Source: Candidatus Gastranaerophilales bacterium (GTDB taxonomy: Bacteria; Cyanobacteriota; Vampirovibrionia; Gastranaerophilales; Gastranaerophilaceae). Taken from it: 64,000 nt of DNA. Within the stretch, counting starts at the first letter, position 1. Each line of letters opens with the position of its first letter. The stretch is from assembly GCA_944323395.1 (NCBI GenBank), contig CALUSI010000001.1, positions 1 to 64,000 of the forward strand, written 5' to 3'. The translations under genes and the position numbers were made by a program. The notes under the pieces were generated by a model. That model did no database searches and was not told where the DNA came from. It saw only the letters and a list, made by a program, of their open reading frames with translations. Below, piece after piece: positions 24,128-34,330 of this stretch.

Positions 24128-25060
24128 TCAATTAAGATAATCTTTTAAATGTTTAATATTCTCAACTGCACGTAATTTTCTTAATGCAATACATTCTATC
24201 TGTCTGATTCTTTCTTTTGAAAAGCCCATATTTCTACCTAATTCCTCTAATGTTTTCGGTTTATTACCATCAAGACCAAACCTACCTATTATAATTTTTC
24301 TTTCTTTTGGTGTTAAATGATTTAAAACCTTTTCAATATAAATTCTAAGCATACTTCCTTGTGTATTAACTTCAGGAGAAAGATAATTATCGTCAGAAAT
24401 ATAATCTTCAAGAGAAAGATTATCTGCAATAGGGGTATCCAAACTAATAGGTTCTAATTTAATTGTATTCAGAGCCATTTCAACTTGTTTAACAGGCATT
24501 CTTAATTTATTCGCTATTTCTTCAACAGATGGTTCTCGTCCGAGATTATAATTCAATTCAAAAATAGCTCTTTTCACAAGTCTTATTTTATCTATCATAT
24601 GCACGGGGATTCTTATTACTTTTGAATTATTTGCAATAGCCCTTGCTATAGTCTGACGAATCCACCAGGTGGCATAAGTTGAAAATTTAAAGCCTTTGGA
24701 ATAATCAAAACGATTAGCTGCTTTTATAAGTCCCAATGAGCCTTCCTGAACTAAATCCATAAATAAAACACCTTGCCCTGTATACTTTTTTGCAATACTT
24801 ACAACAAGCCTTAAATTAGCCTGAACAAGTTTTTTCTTCGCAATTAAAGAGGCGTGCACATCCCCTTCCATTATAAGCTTCCCCAACTCTTGCTCTTCAC
24901 CTTTTCTTAAGAGCTTTGTACGTCCAATATCTTTTAAATACATTTGCAGGATATCATCTTTATAAACAATACTGTTAAATGAAGTTATTTCTTCTTGTTC
25001 GTCATCATAATCAAGATATTTCTCCTCACAACATAAATCTTCAAGGTATTGAATACTCAT
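24128..25060 (-). CDS. Group 2 (SigA-like) RNA polymerase sigma-70 factor
   Basis: From the ATG at 25058-25060 (GAGAGGG upstream) the product has 310 residues. Region 1.2 ([14 protein letters not shown]), region 2 ([51 protein letters not shown]), region 3 and region 4 with the helix-turn-helix ([19 protein letters not shown]) are all there. Region 1.1 and the long non-conserved region are absent, so it is shorter than a housekeeping RpoD and resembles cyanobacterial group 2 sigma factors. Nothing shows an anti-sigma partner. It might also be the main sigma in a reduced genome. Confidence 0.9.
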   Translation of the reverse strand: MSIQYLEDLCCEEKYLDYDDEQEEITSFNSIVYKDDILQMYLKDIGRTKLLRKGEEQELGKLIMEGDVHASLIAKKKLVQANLRLVVSIAKKYTGQGVLFMDLVQEGSLGLIKAANRFDYSKGFKFSTYATWWIRQTIARAIANNSKVIRIPVHMIDKIRLVKRAIFELNYNLGREPSVEEIANKLRMPVKQVEMALNTIKLEPISLDTPIADNLSLEDYISDDNYLSPEVNTQGSMLRIYIEKVLNHLTPKERKIIIGRFGLDGNKPKTLEELGRNMGFSKERIRQIECIALRKLRAVENIKHLKDYLN

Positions 25061-25126
25061 ATAATAAACCCTCTCACTTCTCACTAATTATTTTTGACGA
25101 CGAATTTATTTATGAGTTCCACAAAA

Positions 25127-25699
25127 TCAAAAAAAGTCTATTAATCTTTTAGCTTCCCCAAAATCAATATTCAATTCTTTTGCCAGAGGCAGATTCATTA
25201 TTACTTTATTATTTAACCGAAATATCTTAGGAAATATCTTAAATCCGCCTTTTTCAACTAAATCAGCAGATAAATGCTTTTTTTCTTTATCATATATCTG
25301 TGAAAAATTTAAACCGTTTACTGCGCACGATGGATATGCAGGATTTCCTTTTGCATCTTCGGTTAAAACTCCAAATGTTCTGCAAACAAACGGACGATGA
25401 TTATATATACTGCAACTTTTATTTATCAAAAAAGGACAACAGTATAATTCTTTTTTCTCGCTTTTTATTTTTTCTACATTTTTATCAATTTGTAATTTGA
25501 TTGTTTCATCTAGATTGTCATAAGCTATTTTTATATATTCAAACTCCAATTCAGACAAAGGATAGTCGCCATTTTCACAGCATAAAGAACAACCTTTTTT
25601 ACAAAATATATATTCTTTTTGATAATCAAAAATTTTCTTTAAATCTGAATCTACACTTTCAAGAAATTTTTCGAAATTTTCAAATTTATCATATTCCAT
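25127..25699 (-). CDS. YkgJ-like cysteine-cluster protein
   Basis: The family (Pfam YkgJ, putative zinc- or iron-binding) shows as CKKGCSLCC in the first third and later CPFLINKSC, HRPFVCRTFG and YPSC. I use the ATG at 25697-25699 (190 residues); an AAGGAG lies 16 nt upstream, which is long, so the start is uncertain and upstream in-frame codons up to 25756 are possible. No membrane segment. It is divergent from murF with a 120-nt gap. Function in the cell is not established for the family. Confidence 0.75.
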   Translation of the reverse strand: MEYDKFENFEKFLESVDSDLKKIFDYQKEYIFCKKGCSLCCENGDYPLSELEFEYIKIAYDNLDETIKLQIDKNVEKIKSEKKELYCCPFLINKSCSIYNHRPFVCRTFGVLTEDAKGNPAYPSCAVNGLNFSQIYDKEKKHLSADLVEKGGFKIFPKIFRLNNKVIMNLPLAKELNIDFGEAKRLIDFF

Positions 25700-25776
25700 A
25701 CATTTAAAATTCAAGCTCCTTACTTCGAGAATAACATATAAAATAAAAACAGTCATTTAATTTAACAATTGAGTTC

Positions 25777-25788
25777 AAACATATGTTT
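25777..25788. repeat. 12-bp palindrome in the murF upstream region
   Basis: AAACATATGTTT is a perfect palindrome, 32 nt before the murF ATG and next to a possible -10 (TAAAAT). Its half-site also occurs, in reversed order, in the 21-nt palindrome at 13094-13114. Confidence 0.35.
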
Positions 25789-25820
25789 TATGGTAAAATT
25801 ATTGAAGAATTGGGGATAAT

Positions 25821-27140
25821 ATGAAACTTGATTTTGGTGAGATATTAAAGGCTACAAATGCCGAAATTCTAAAGAGTGAAGACAGTAATAATTTATTTGA
25901 ATTCTCAACTGATACAAGAACAATAAAAGCAGGAGATATATATATTCCGTTAAAAGGTGAATCGTTTGACGGTTCTAATTTTATAGAAAAAGCAATAGAC
26001 TCAGGCGCAAAAGGCTATTTTACATCAGATAAAACGAAAATATATAATAAAGCAGCTTTCATTCTTTATGTAGAAGACACAAAAGAAGCATATCTTCAAC
26101 TTGCAAATTTTTATAAAAACAAAATTAAACCATATACAATCGCAATAACAGGCAGCAGCGGTAAAACAACCGTAAAGGAAATGATGTATAGTGTTTTTAA
26201 AAATGCAGGAAATACTGTAAAGTCTGTTTTAAATCACAATAACGAAATCGGCTTATGTCAAACATTATCTTCATTAGAAAATGATACAAAATATCTTATT
26301 GTTGAAATGGGAATGAGAGGACTCGGCGAAATAGAACTTCTATCAAAATATGCTCAGCCGGATATTGCAGTTATTGTAAATGTCGGAAGTGCACATATTG
26401 GAAGATTGGGGTCACTATTAAATATTGCAAAAGCAAAGTTTGAGATTACAAAATATTTAAATCCGAAAGGAATACTAATTTCACATAGAAATGAACTTAT
26501 AGAACAAATAAACGATAAAACTCATCAAACTGTTTATTTCAGCTTGGAAGATAAAAATTTAGAAATAAAAGAAATGACATCAAAAAGCTGTCGATTTGAA
26601 TACAAAAACCAAGAATATAAACTTAACGTCGGTGGTGAACATAATATACAAAATGCTCTAAGCGTGATAGAAGCAGGTTTATTTGCAGGGCTAACATCAG
26701 ATATCATAGCAAAAGGCTTAGAAGAATTTGCACCGATTGAAAAAAGATGGGATATAAAAGAAGTTAAAGGCTTTAAAATTATTAACGACAGCTACAATTC
26801 AAATCCTGAATCCGTTAAAGCAGCACTAAAAACATTTTTATTATATACTGAAGCCCCAAAATCAGTAGTTTTAGGTGATATGGGTGAATTAGGATTAAAC
26901 GAAGAAGAATACCATAGTGAAACAGGTAAATTTTTAGAACAATTTGAATGCGATTATGTCCTAACTATAGGCGAACTTGCAAAACATATAAAACCTATAA
27001 ATAAAAAAACATTTCACTTTGATAATAAAAAAGATTTAGTTGATTTTATCAAAAAAAATCTACCGAAAGGTTCAAATATTTTACTAAAAGCATCACGATT
27101 TATGAAATTTGAAGAAATAATTGAGGAGCTCGATAAATAA
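25821..27140 (+). CDS. murF: UDP-MurNAc-tripeptide-D-Ala-D-Ala ligase
   Basis: MurF adds D-Ala-D-Ala to the UDP-MurNAc peptide. The 439-residue product has the MurF N-terminal domain (FSTDTRTIKAGDIYIPLKGESFDG), ATP-binding ITGSSGKTTVKEMM, the Mur ligase middle motif NHNNEIGLCQTL and EMGMRGLGEI, and the C-terminal domain with DSYNSNPESVKAAL. It leads a plus-strand cell-wall operon; a GGGG element precedes the ATG. Length is typical. Confidence 0.96.
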   Translation: MKLDFGEILKATNAEILKSEDSNNLFEFSTDTRTIKAGDIYIPLKGESFDGSNFIEKAIDSGAKGYFTSDKTKIYNKAAFILYVEDTKEAYLQLANFYKNKIKPYTIAITGSSGKTTVKEMMYSVFKNAGNTVKSVLNHNNEIGLCQTLSSLENDTKYLIVEMGMRGLGEIELLSKYAQPDIAVIVNVGSAHIGRLGSLLNIAKAKFEITKYLNPKGILISHRNELIEQINDKTHQTVYFSLEDKNLEIKEMTSKSCRFEYKNQEYKLNVGGEHNIQNALSVIEAGLFAGLTSDIIAKGLEEFAPIEKRWDIKEVKGFKIINDSYNSNPESVKAALKTFLLYTEAPKSVVLGDMGELGLNEEEYHSETGKFLEQFECDYVLTIGELAKHIKPINKKTFHFDNKKDLVDFIKKNLPKGSNILLKASRFMKFEEIIEELDK

Positions 27141-27142
27141 TC

Positions 27143-28117
27143 ATGGATTTCAACATATTAATTATAGTTTCAATGCTTGTTGCATTTGTATTAACTTTGT
27201 TATTTGGAGTTGTATATATAGATTTTTTAAAGAAAAAAATGTACACCCAATACATATTAGATGATGCACCAGAACGTCATGCACAAAAAGCAGGCACTCC
27301 GACAACAGGGGGAGTTTTTATAATAATTCCTATTATATTAGCATCATTAGCAGCTTTAACAATGAATCAAACACTAACTCCTGTAGCCTTAATAACACTT
27401 ATGACTTTATTCTTTTTTATGCTTGCAGGTTTAAGTGATGACATAGGAAAAATAAAACATAAAGCAAATAAAGCAGGATTAACTCCAAGAAACAAACTGT
27501 TTTTACAAATTGCCATATCAATACTTCCTGCTGTTTATATGACAATATCAGGTCAAACATATTTAAACATAGGTCAATACAGTTTAGATTTACATTATAT
27601 ATATCCGTTCTTTGTAATTCTTTTTATGACGGGTGTATCTAATGCAGTTAACCTAACAGACGGTTTAGACGGATTAGCATCATCAAATATAGCAGTTGCA
27701 ATGGCTGCTTGTGCAATAATATGTGCAATAACAGGTCATACTGATTTAGCAATAATATCAGCTGCAACAGTAGGTTCAGCAATAGCATTTTTACATTATA
27801 ACAGATATCCGGCAAAAGTATTTATGGGAGATACAGGCTCCTTAGCTTTAGGTGGATTATTAGGCACAATTGCTGTTATGGGCAAATTTGAACTTTGGGT
27901 TTTATTTATTGGTATTGTTTTCTGCATAGAAACATTATCTGTTATTATTCAAGTAACAAGCTTCAAATTGACAGGCAAAAGAGTTTTTAAGATGAGTCCG
28001 ATTCATCATCATTTTGAATTATGCGGTTGGAACGAAAACAAGATTGTGACTGTATTTTCTTTAGTTACTTTGATTTTCTGTACAATAGCAGTAGCACTTT
28101 TTAAAATTTTATGGTAG
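27143..28117 (+). CDS. mraY: Phospho-N-acetylmuramoyl-pentapeptide transferase
   Basis: MraY makes lipid I from UDP-MurNAc-pentapeptide and undecaprenyl phosphate in the inner membrane. The 324-residue product has about ten membrane segments and the family signatures: GTPTTGGVFII, NAVNLTDGLDGLASS, FMGDTGSLALGG and PIHHHFELCGW. It starts 2 nt after murF and overlaps the start region of murD. Confidence 0.96.
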   Translation: MDFNILIIVSMLVAFVLTLLFGVVYIDFLKKKMYTQYILDDAPERHAQKAGTPTTGGVFIIIPIILASLAALTMNQTLTPVALITLMTLFFFMLAGLSDDIGKIKHKANKAGLTPRNKLFLQIAISILPAVYMTISGQTYLNIGQYSLDLHYIYPFFVILFMTGVSNAVNLTDGLDGLASSNIAVAMAACAIICAITGHTDLAIISAATVGSAIAFLHYNRYPAKVFMGDTGSLALGGLLGTIAVMGKFELWVLFIGIVFCIETLSVIIQVTSFKLTGKRVFKMSPIHHHFELCGWNENKIVTVFSLVTLIFCTIAVALFKILW

Positions 28118-28125
28118 GTAATTTT

Positions 28126-29475
28126 ATGAAAAGAAAATGGACAGATAAAAAAGTTCTTATTTTAGGATTATCCAAAAGCGGTATAGCAGCAGCAAAATAT
28201 TTATCAAACAAAGGAGCCGACTGTTATATAACCGAATCAAAACCATTGCAGGATAAAGATAAAGAGACTGTTGAAGAACTTGAAAGAGAAGGTATAAAAA
28301 TTGAAACAGGCTCTCATAGTGATGAATTTATTAATGATTCATATATAGCAATAACAAGCCCCGGGATTCCGCCTAAAAGCGAGATATTTTCTAGACTAAA
28401 AGAAAAAAATATACCGGTAATAGGTGAAGTAGAGCTTGCCTATCTTGAAGCAACAGCTCCATTTATCGCAATCACGGGAACTAATGGTAAGACTACAACA
28501 ACATTTTTAACATCACATATTTTAAATAGTGAGTACAATGCACCTGTATGCGGAAATATAGGAGTACCTCCAACCTCGTTAATCGAAAAGAATCCTGATT
28601 ATTATGTATGTGAGGTTAGTTCATTCCAATTGGCAACAGCACCTACATTCAGACCTCAAATTGCATGTTTTCTTACATTTACTCCTGATCATATTGATTG
28701 GCACGGCGGATTACAAAACTATTTCGATGCGAAAGCAAGTCTTTTCCAAGATTATAAACAACCAATGTATGCGGTATTTTCAGGCGCAGATGAAACAATA
28801 TATAAATTTGCTCAACAATATACCGGAGAAAAATTTATATACGCAAAAGAACTAGATAAAAACTGTTGTTATATAAAGAACGATGCAATTTATTTCAAAA
28901 AAGACAAAGAAGAAGAAATAATAAAACTAAACGAAATTTCTTTAGTAGGTGAACACAATTATCAAAATACGATGTGTGCAATTGTTGTTGCTAAACTTAT
29001 CGGAATTTCAAATGAACATATAAAAGAACAAATTATGTCTTTCAAAGCAGTAGAACACAGAATTGAGTATGTGGCAGATGTTCAGGGTAAATCATTTTAT
29101 AACGATTCCAAAGCAACAAACCCGGAAGCTTCATTTGTTGCAATAAAAGCATTTGAAGGCAAAAAATTAACCTTAATTGCAGGAGGTAGAGATAAAAATA
29201 CCGATTTAACCGAATTTTGTAAAGACTACATAAATAAATATGTTTCAACCGTAATTCTTATAGGAGAGGCTACTCAACGTTTTAAAGAAAATATGGAGAA
29301 GAACGGATTTAATAATATAATATTATCAAATTCACTTGAAAAAGCAATTGATACATCATTAAAATTAGATAATGAAATTGTACTTTTATCACCGGCTTGT
29401 GCAAGCTACGATATGTTCAACAGCTATGAACACAGAGGAGAAGTGTTTAAGAACTATGTCAAATCCAAACTATAG
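28126..29475 (+). CDS. murD: UDP-N-acetylmuramoylalanine-D-glutamate ligase
   Basis: MurD adds D-Glu to UDP-MurNAc-L-Ala. I choose ATG 28126 (AGG upstream, then KVLILGLSKSGIAAAKYL) over the overlapping ATG at 28111, giving 449 residues. Seen: ITGTNGKTTTTFLTSHIL (P-loop), the middle-domain GNIGVPPTSL and FTPDHIDWHGG, and C-terminal NDSKATNPEA. Fourth-strand order murF-mraY-murD-ftsW-murG is classical; murE, murC, murB and ddl are not in the window. Confidence 0.96.
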   Translation: MKRKWTDKKVLILGLSKSGIAAAKYLSNKGADCYITESKPLQDKDKETVEELEREGIKIETGSHSDEFINDSYIAITSPGIPPKSEIFSRLKEKNIPVIGEVELAYLEATAPFIAITGTNGKTTTTFLTSHILNSEYNAPVCGNIGVPPTSLIEKNPDYYVCEVSSFQLATAPTFRPQIACFLTFTPDHIDWHGGLQNYFDAKASLFQDYKQPMYAVFSGADETIYKFAQQYTGEKFIYAKELDKNCCYIKNDAIYFKKDKEEEIIKLNEISLVGEHNYQNTMCAIVVAKLIGISNEHIKEQIMSFKAVEHRIEYVADVQGKSFYNDSKATNPEASFVAIKAFEGKKLTLIAGGRDKNTDLTEFCKDYINKYVSTVILIGEATQRFKENMEKNGFNNIILSNSLEKAIDTSLKLDNEIVLLSPACASYDMFNSYEHRGEVFKNYVKSKL

Positions 29476-30595
29476 TCAACAAAAAAATAATAATGACGGA
29501 GTATTCCTGTCTTCATATGATAATACACTTATATTTATAGTCTTATTTTTGATTATAGTAGGTTTTTTGGCAATCTTTTCAGCTGGCGCACCAAAGTGTA
29601 TAATTCAAGGCACACATTCAACATTCTTTGTTGCAAGACAATTTGTATGGTTTATTCTCGGATGTATAGGAATGTTTACAATAAGTCAGATTAACTATAA
29701 AGCTTTAAACAAATTATCACTTCCTTTTGCATGGATAATAATAGTTCTGTTAATAGGCGTACATTTCTTTGGAACAACCGTTAATGGAGCACAAAGATGG
29801 TTAACACTAGGTCCCATACAATTCCAACCGTCTGAAGCAGCAAAACTTTCTGTTATATTGCTTCTTGCAAGTGCCTTTTCCAAAGATATAAATCTTTTCA
29901 ACACTAAATTATATAAATACTACATTCCAATCTTAATAATGGTCGGACTAATTTTTAAACAACCAAACTTAAGTATGGTACTTATTTTATTAGCATCATC
30001 AATGTTTATGTATTTTGCAGCAGGTGGTAGCATAAAGCTAATTATATCAGCAATAGGAATGGGAATATTCGGATTAAGTTTTGTATTCCATTCATATCAA
30101 AAACAAAGAATTGAAACCTGGCTGCATCCTGAAGCAGACCCATATGGAGCAGGTTACAATATAATTCAATCAATGTTAGCATTTGTTGCAGGCGGATTTT
30201 TTGGAGAAGGATACGGAAATTCAAGACAGAAATTAGGCTGGCTGCCTGAAGGTCATACAGACTTCATATATGCAGTATTTGCTGAAGAATTCGGATTTAT
30301 CGGTTGTCTTTTAATAATAGGTTTATTCCTGGCATTTTTACAAAGAGGATTACTTATTTCCGCAAAATGTGAGGATATCTTTGGCAAGCTTTTAGCCGCA
30401 GGTATTACAGTTTCAATTTGTCTTCAAGCATTTATTAATATATCGGTAGCAAGCTCTATGCTTCCTGCAACAGGTGTTCCAATGCCATTTATTAGTTATG
30501 GCGGTACATCTTTATTTATTACGATGTGTATGATTGGAGTTTTACTCAATATATCAAAGAAAAGAATAAGAAGGTTCCCAAGTGTCAGACAATAA
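29456..30595 (+). CDS. ftsW: Septal peptidoglycan polymerase FtsW (SEDS family)
   Basis: FtsW is the SEDS glycosyltransferase that polymerises lipid II at the septum. I start at ATG 29456, 379 residues, overlapping the murD end by 20 nt. About ten membrane segments, and the SEDS signatures: QPSEAAKLSVILLLA, GAGYNIIQSMLAF, EGHTDFIYAVFAEEFGFIG, and GVPMPFISYGGTS near the end. RodA is the alternative, but the mur cluster position favours FtsW. Confidence 0.92.
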   Translation: MSNPNYSQQKNNNDGVFLSSYDNTLIFIVLFLIIVGFLAIFSAGAPKCIIQGTHSTFFVARQFVWFILGCIGMFTISQINYKALNKLSLPFAWIIIVLLIGVHFFGTTVNGAQRWLTLGPIQFQPSEAAKLSVILLLASAFSKDINLFNTKLYKYYIPILIMVGLIFKQPNLSMVLILLASSMFMYFAAGGSIKLIISAIGMGIFGLSFVFHSYQKQRIETWLHPEADPYGAGYNIIQSMLAFVAGGFFGEGYGNSRQKLGWLPEGHTDFIYAVFAEEFGFIGCLLIIGLFLAFLQRGLLISAKCEDIFGKLLAAGITVSICLQAFINISVASSMLPATGVPMPFISYGGTSLFITMCMIGVLLNISKKRIRRFPSVRQ

Positions 30596-31706
30596 TAAAA
30601 CATATTTTATTTCAGGTGGCGGTACAGGAGGACATATATACCCTGCCTTTACCGTAGTTGAAAGATTACTAAAAGAAAAAGATACCGAAAAAATTTATTA
30701 TATTGGAAATCCCCAAAATTTGGAATTTGAAATAGTTCAAAAATATCCGAATGTTGAATTTCTACCTGTTAATGTATCAGGAATGCCAAGAAAATTGAGT
30801 CCTGAACTTATAAAATGGCTAATACAATTTTTCTTTGCATTTTTGAAAGCAAGAAAATATATTAAAGAATATAAGCCTGATGCTATATTTACAACAGGCG
30901 GCTATGTTTCAGCACCAATCGTAACTGCTGCAATAAATTTGAAAAAACCATATATGATTCATGATTGTGATTCAGTACCAGGTTTAGTATCAAAAATGGC
31001 AGCTCCAAATGCTAAAATTGTTTCTGTTGCGTTTGAAAATTCAAAGAAAATTCTAAAATCAAATAATATTATATTTAACGGAAATCCTGTTCGTGAAGCA
31101 TTCTTTACTGTAACAAAAGAAGAAGCTAAGAAAAAACTTAATATTCCTTTGGACAAAAAAGTTATATTCGCAATGGGGGGTTCTCAAGGGGCAAAAACAA
31201 TAAATTCAGCTATGGTAGATATTATAAAGACATTAAGTGAAGACATGGATGCCTTTGTAATTTTACAGACAGGAAAGAAAAAATATAATGATACAGTAAT
31301 TGATTTAGAAATAAAATATCCTGAATTTAAAAATAATAACAACTTAATTATATGCCCGTATTTTGATGAAATGGTATATCCGTTAAAAGCTTCTGATTTA
31401 GTTATAGCAAGAGCAGGTTCATTAAGTTTAACAGAAATTATCCAATGCCACTTAGCCTCAATACTTATACCATATCCTTATGCTGCGCAAGATCACCAAA
31501 GAAAAAATGCAAAAGAAATGTGTGAAAAAGGTGTCGCTTTATATTTGGAAGATTCTGAATGTAATGGTGAGAACCTACTAAACAAAATAAAAGAGATAAT
31601 GAATAATAAAGAAAAATTATCAGCTATGCAAGCTAAAGCAAAAGAACTTGCAAAAGCAAATCCGACGGAAGAAATTGTAAAACAGTTGAAAAGTACAATA
31701 AAATGA
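30582..31706 (+). CDS. murG: UDP-GlcNAc:lipid I N-acetylglucosaminyltransferase
   Basis: MurG converts lipid I to lipid II on the cytosolic face. The 374-residue product begins at a GTG (30582) inside the ftsW end, 14 nt overlap, with AAGG upstream. It has FISGGGTGGHIYPA, the HDCDSVPGLVSKMAA acceptor region, GGSQGAKTINSAM and the donor-binding AGSLSLTEI followed by PYPYAAQDHQ. Length is typical of the family. Confidence 0.95.
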   Translation: MSDNNKTYFISGGGTGGHIYPAFTVVERLLKEKDTEKIYYIGNPQNLEFEIVQKYPNVEFLPVNVSGMPRKLSPELIKWLIQFFFAFLKARKYIKEYKPDAIFTTGGYVSAPIVTAAINLKKPYMIHDCDSVPGLVSKMAAPNAKIVSVAFENSKKILKSNNIIFNGNPVREAFFTVTKEEAKKKLNIPLDKKVIFAMGGSQGAKTINSAMVDIIKTLSEDMDAFVILQTGKKKYNDTVIDLEIKYPEFKNNNNLIICPYFDEMVYPLKASDLVIARAGSLSLTEIIQCHLASILIPYPYAAQDHQRKNAKEMCEKGVALYLEDSECNGENLLNKIKEIMNNKEKLSAMQAKAKELAKANPTEEIVKQLKSTIK

Positions 31707-32920
31707 ACTATGAACAAGCAAAAGAACTCTTAACATCTCAAGGAAAATTTTATATAAACCTTGGACTTGAAAGAATTCAATCAATATTAAAACTGATAGG
31801 AAATCCTCAAGAAAAAATTAAAATAATACACGTTGCAGGTACAAACGGAAAAGGTTCAGTATCTTCTATCTTAGCAAACATATTAAAATGTGCAGGATAT
31901 AAGACAGGATTATATACCAGCCCTCATTTGGTTGAATATACAGAACGTATAAAAATTAATAATATAGATATTTCAAAAGAAGATTTTGCTACATATATAG
32001 AGAAAATATGTACTATAGCAGAAACGAAAAATATTCACCTTACAGAATTTGAAATATTGACGGCAATAGCTTTTAAATACTTCGCTGATAATAAAGTTAA
32101 AATAGCTGTAATTGAAACAGGTCTTGGCGGAAGATTTGATGCCACAAACGTATGTAAAAAACCAATTCTTTCAATAATCACATCAATTTCACTTGACCAT
32201 ACGGACAGACTCGGAAATACAATAGAAAAAATTGCATTTGAAAAAGCCGGAATTATAAAACCAAAATCAACAATATTAACAGAAATTTCCAATAAAGGAT
32301 TCAAAATAATCAAAAATACAGCAGAAGAAAAAAAAGCAAAACTAATAGTTGCCACAAATTATGTAAATATGAACTTTGAGAATGGAAATAACTACGTTTC
32401 TATTGAAGATAAGAAATGTGAATTTCCGCTGTTGGGACTATATCAGAAGGCAAATCTTTCAATAGTTTTACAAGCTGTTGAATTTCTAAAAATAAAGACG
32501 GAAGCAGTAATTGAAGGTCTTAAAACTGCGAAATGGCCTGCAAGACTTGAATATATTAAAGATAAAAATCTATTAATTGATGGGGCACATAACCCTGATG
32601 CTGCAAAAGAATTAAGAAAAAGTCTTGATTATTATTTCAATAATCAAAAAAGAATTTTCTTATATTCAACTCTAAATACCAAAGATTACAAAGAGATTGC
32701 AAAAATACTATTTAATGAAGATGATGAAATTTATTATTATGAATTCAATAATAAAAATGCAATATCTTTTGAAGAATATAAAAATAACAACCCACAGATT
32801 ATAAATATTAAACAGTTCAATAAAGACCAATTGAAAGACTTTTTGCTAAAACCGGAACTAAAAATCGTAACCGGAAGTTTATATATGATTGGTGAACTTT
32901 ACAATGAATTAAAAAGTTAA
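31703..32920 (+). CDS. folC: Folylpolyglutamate synthase / dihydrofolate synthase
   Basis: FolC adds glutamates to folates and in many bacteria also makes dihydrofolate from dihydropteroate. The 405-residue Mur-ligase-type product has VAGTNGKGSVSSILANIL (P-loop), TSPHLVEYTERIKIN, ETGLGGRFDATN and DGAHNPDAAKEL. It overlaps murG by 4 nt (ATGA), so it is the last gene of the cell-wall operon; related ligase folds may explain the shared unit. It ends 1 nt from the convergent dnaB stop with no terminator. Confidence 0.92.
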   Translation: MNYEQAKELLTSQGKFYINLGLERIQSILKLIGNPQEKIKIIHVAGTNGKGSVSSILANILKCAGYKTGLYTSPHLVEYTERIKINNIDISKEDFATYIEKICTIAETKNIHLTEFEILTAIAFKYFADNKVKIAVIETGLGGRFDATNVCKKPILSIITSISLDHTDRLGNTIEKIAFEKAGIIKPKSTILTEISNKGFKIIKNTAEEKKAKLIVATNYVNMNFENGNNYVSIEDKKCEFPLLGLYQKANLSIVLQAVEFLKIKTEAVIEGLKTAKWPARLEYIKDKNLLIDGAHNPDAAKELRKSLDYYFNNQKRIFLYSTLNTKDYKEIAKILFNEDDEIYYYEFNNKNAISFEEYKNNNPQIINIKQFNKDQLKDFLLKPELKIVTGSLYMIGELYNELKS

Positions 32921-32921
32921 T

Positions 32922-34286
32922 TTAAAATTCTGTAGTTTTAGTCGGATTTTTGAACTTTGTTATGTTAGATTGGAACAACAATTCAACCGTACCTGTTGAA
33001 CCATTTCTGTGTTTTGCAATAATAATTTCAGCTTTACCTTTATTTTCAACATTATCACGGTTATAGTATTCATCTCTGTATATAAACATAACAATATCAG
33101 CATCTTGTTCTATTGCACCAGAGTCTCTTAAGTCAGATAACATAGGTCTTTTATCGGGTCTTTGTTCAACGCCGCGTGATAACTGCGAAAGCGCAATAAT
33201 AGGAACATCCAATTCTCTTGCTAAACCTTTTAATGAACGTGAAATTGCAGATATTTGTTGGTTTCTGTCATTAGGATTTCCACCGCCTTCCATTAATTGT
33301 AAATAGTCAATTACAACTAATCCAAGGTCTTTTTCTTCCATCATCAATCTTCTGCATTTTGCTTTTATATCTGTAGCGGTAACACCTGAAGCATCATCTA
33401 TATATATTTTTGCATCAGAAAGTTTTGTCATCCCGTCAACTAATTTTTCCCAATCCTTAGGCTGCAAATTACCTGTACGTACTCTTTGTGAATCTACCTC
33501 AGCTTCAGCACATAACATACGGCTTACCAACTGCTGCTTAGGCATTTCTAAAGAAAATATAGCTACTCCCTTTTTGCCTTTTAATGCAACATTTTGAGCC
33601 AGATTTAAAGCAAAAGCAGTCTTCCCCATGGATGGACGTGCCGCAAGGATTATTAAATCTGATTTATGAAGCCCTGATGTTATATTATCCAAATCGTAAA
33701 AACCTGTTGTTACACCAACTAACTCATCTTTATTATTAAATCTTTTTTCAATAGTTTCGTAACTTGATACAACTAAATCTTGTATAGCTACCAAATCAGA
33801 AGTATCTTTCTGTGCTGCAATATTAAATATCATTTTTTGAGCATTATCGAGAACAATATCAGTATCTTCATTTTCATATGCATTAGCAACTATCTCGGAA
33901 CCAGCATTAATTAAAGCTCTTTTGATTTCTTTTTCTCGTATAATTTTGGCATAATACTCAATATTAGCAGTAGTTACAACATTCATTGCCAAATCGTTTA
34001 TATATGAACGGCCGCCTGCTAAATCCAGTTCTTCCTTATCTCTTAAATATTCAGATACAGTAACAATATCAATAGGTTCATTTTTTCTGAAAAGATCCAA
34101 TACTGCTTCATAAATAATTTTATGAGCAGGTTTATAAAAACTTTCAGGTTTTAAATATTCAACTATACGTCCCAAAGACATAGGATTTACTAAAATAGCC
34201 CCAAGTACTGCTTCTTCAGCATCAACACTTTGTGGCATCATTTTAAGCATGTCTGAATTAGGTTGTTTTGCAACTTTATTAGCCAA
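32922..34286 (-). CDS. dnaB: Replicative DNA helicase
   Basis: DnaB unwinds DNA at the fork. The 454-residue product starts at a TTG (34284-34286) with GGAGG just upstream. The N-terminal domain has PQSVDAEEAVLGAILVNP; the RecA-like domain has LAARPSMGKTAFALNLA (Walker A), VVIDYLQLM (Walker B), and LSQLSRGVEQRPDKRPMLSDLRDSGAIEQDAD. No intein is present. It may be loaded by the DciA-like protein at 14777. Confidence 0.97.
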   Translation of the reverse strand: MANKVAKQPNSDMLKMMPQSVDAEEAVLGAILVNPMSLGRIVEYLKPESFYKPAHKIIYEAVLDLFRKNEPIDIVTVSEYLRDKEELDLAGGRSYINDLAMNVVTTANIEYYAKIIREKEIKRALINAGSEIVANAYENEDTDIVLDNAQKMIFNIAAQKDTSDLVAIQDLVVSSYETIEKRFNNKDELVGVTTGFYDLDNITSGLHKSDLIILAARPSMGKTAFALNLAQNVALKGKKGVAIFSLEMPKQQLVSRMLCAEAEVDSQRVRTGNLQPKDWEKLVDGMTKLSDAKIYIDDASGVTATDIKAKCRRLMMEEKDLGLVVIDYLQLMEGGGNPNDRNQQISAISRSLKGLARELDVPIIALSQLSRGVEQRPDKRPMLSDLRDSGAIEQDADIVMFIYRDEYYNRDNVENKGKAEIIIAKHRNGSTGTVELLFQSNITKFKNPTKTTEF

Positions 34287-34330
34287 ATTTCCTCCAACTG
34301 ATTATGGATCTACAGATATTTTCATTAAAA

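Noticed and set aside
24128-25060. Calling the sigma factor RpoD
   Set aside because: It lacks region 1.1 and is short; group 2 is the safer reading, although it could be the main sigma.
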